Shown piece by piece: positions 63,340 to 64,000 of a DNA stretch of 64,000 nt. The position numbers and the translations under genes were made by a program. The stretch comes from Picrophilus oshimae DSM 9789 (GTDB lineage: Archaea; Thermoplasmatota; Thermoplasmata; Thermoplasmatales; Thermoplasmataceae), in the NCBI RefSeq assembly GCF_900176435.1, contig NZ_FWYE01000002.1, positions 62,001 to 126,000 on the forward strand. The letters are read 5' to 3'. Positions within the stretch are counted from its first letter, which is position 1, and every line of letters starts with the position of its first letter. A model generated the notes under the pieces. The model had not been told where the DNA came from. It did no database searches and saw only the letters and a program-made list of their open reading frames with translations.

Positions 63340-64000
63340 TGATTATGAAGATATCTGATTTAAATAGTGAAAATAATAACGTTTCGCTTAAGCTTAAGGT
63401 TCTGTCCGTTGATAAGAGGGAGATAAAATCAGAGGAAAAATCAAAGATATACTATTACGGCCTTGTCGGCGATGAAACCGGGGTAATACCATTTACGGCA
63501 TGGGAGTTCCCTGATGTAATAAAATCGGGCGATGTAATAGAGGTAAAATACGCCCATCTAAAAGAGTACCGTGGCAAGTTCAGGCTTTACTTCGACTCAA
63601 GAACGGAGATAATGGTCAAACCCGGTGAGAACATAGAGATTAAAAACACGTACAAGGATTTAAAGATAAAGGATTTGAATCCTGTTACACCATTTGTAAC
63701 GGTTTCCGGTAAGGTAACGAATGTAACAAAGAGGGAAAACGATAAGACAGGTACAATATACTCTGGATATATAGAGGATGACACCGGCAGGGTCAGGTTT
63801 TCATCATTTGGCGTTCCACTGGAGAATAACAGATTTTACAGGATAGAGGGTGCCAGGGTATCAATGTATTCAAATAGAATAGAGATAACAGTAAGCAACA
63901 AAAGCGTTGTAAAAGAAATAGAATCTGATATGAACCTTGAAAGGAACTATAAGATCTTTGATATAAAAAATCCTGTCGGCGGCATAAATATTATGGGATT
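63339..64000 (+). CDS. replication protein A (ssDNA-binding), 3' end cut by window edge
   Basis: Reading open to the window end. Starts at ATG 63339, overlapping the previous stop (TGATG), or at ATG 63345 (MKISDLNSENNN), six bases on. The protein shows two OB-fold repeats: VSLKLKVLSVDKREIKSE...YYGLVGDETGVIPFTAW and FVTVSGKVTNVTKREND...YSGYIEDDTGRVRFSSFG, the pattern of archaeal RPA/SSB, and is long enough for more. It covers single-stranded DNA in replication and repair. Strong call; only 220 codons are visible. Confidence 0.93.
   Translation, partial: MIMKISDLNSENNNVSLKLKVLSVDKREIKSEEKSKIYYYGLVGDETGVIPFTAWEFPDVIKSGDVIEVKYAHLKEYRGKFRLYFDSRTEIMVKPGENIEIKNTYKDLKIKDLNPVTPFVTVSGKVTNVTKRENDKTGTIYSGYIEDDTGRVRFSSFGVPLENNRFYRIEGARVSMYSNRIEITVSNKSVVKEIESDMNLERNYKIFDIKNPVGGINIMG

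Noticed and set aside
1-64000. CRISPR array, phage, transposon or genomic island
   Set aside because: No regularly spaced repeats, integrases, transposases, target duplications or composition shifts were seen; tRNA genes have no partial copies nearby.

Overview
This window looks like chromosome from a member of the Thermoplasmatales, most consistent with Picrophilus (Picrophilus torridus). The DNA is AT-rich. Genes are tightly packed, and many start right at, or within about 30 bases of, a TTTAAATA/TTATAAAT box, so many transcripts are probably leaderless. The gene set is archaeal: aRF1, NMD3, RNase P Rpp21, RPA, TrmB, LysW-dependent lysine/arginine synthesis and an archaeal split glutamate synthase. 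A MOFRL-type glycerate kinase fits the non-phosphorylative Entner-Doudoroff route, and the AGT-endonuclease V fusion is a form I know from Ferroplasma. There is no sign of phage, insertion sequences or CRISPR.

Layout. 1-2764: the end of a P-type H+-ATPase gene broken by an in-frame TAA, then a gene-poor stretch with small ORFs, palindromes and a tiny poly-aspartate ORF. 2793-8060: a CoA-disulfide-reductase-like flavoprotein, a family 2 glycosyltransferase, a MobA-like nucleotidyltransferase overlapping a radical SAM gene, and purE-purK. 8303-17104: lysW-lysY-lysZ-lysJ-lysX-lysK, a convergent second LysX/ArgX-type ligase, a homocitrate-synthase-type enzyme and both homoaconitase-type subunits. 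17241-22439: split glutamate synthase and an ammonium transporter. Together these form a nitrogen-assimilation and lysine/arginine island, tied together by a repeated intergenic TTCGTA element.

22473-29337 holds tRNA-Gly(GCC), a DUF996 membrane protein, an AidB-like acyl-CoA dehydrogenase, about 1.1 kb of apparently decayed DNA, a secreted triple NTF2-like repeat protein, surE and small genes. 29575-37612 is an Opp/Dpp-type ABC importer with a TrmB regulator and a GH1 beta-glycosidase, probably an oligosaccharide-use locus. 37672-44443 holds tRNA-Leu(CAG), a histidine phosphatase, cobY-like, pyrH, aRF1, glycerate kinase, three unknown genes and a 2-hydroxyacid dehydrogenase.

44446-53633: ilvD, an MFS carrier, a compact corrinoid operon (SUMT-HemD fusion, CbiE-CbiT fusion, CbiL, and CbiF without a canonical start for its first strand), a class V aminotransferase, a zinc ribbon and an AGT-endonuclease V fusion. 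53706-64000: an MMPL/RND exporter, an RNase P subunit, a HAD phosphatase, dihydroorotase, a second histidine phosphatase, a thioredoxin-like DUF255 protein, NMD3, a conserved unknown protein, and the start of RPA, which runs off the right edge.
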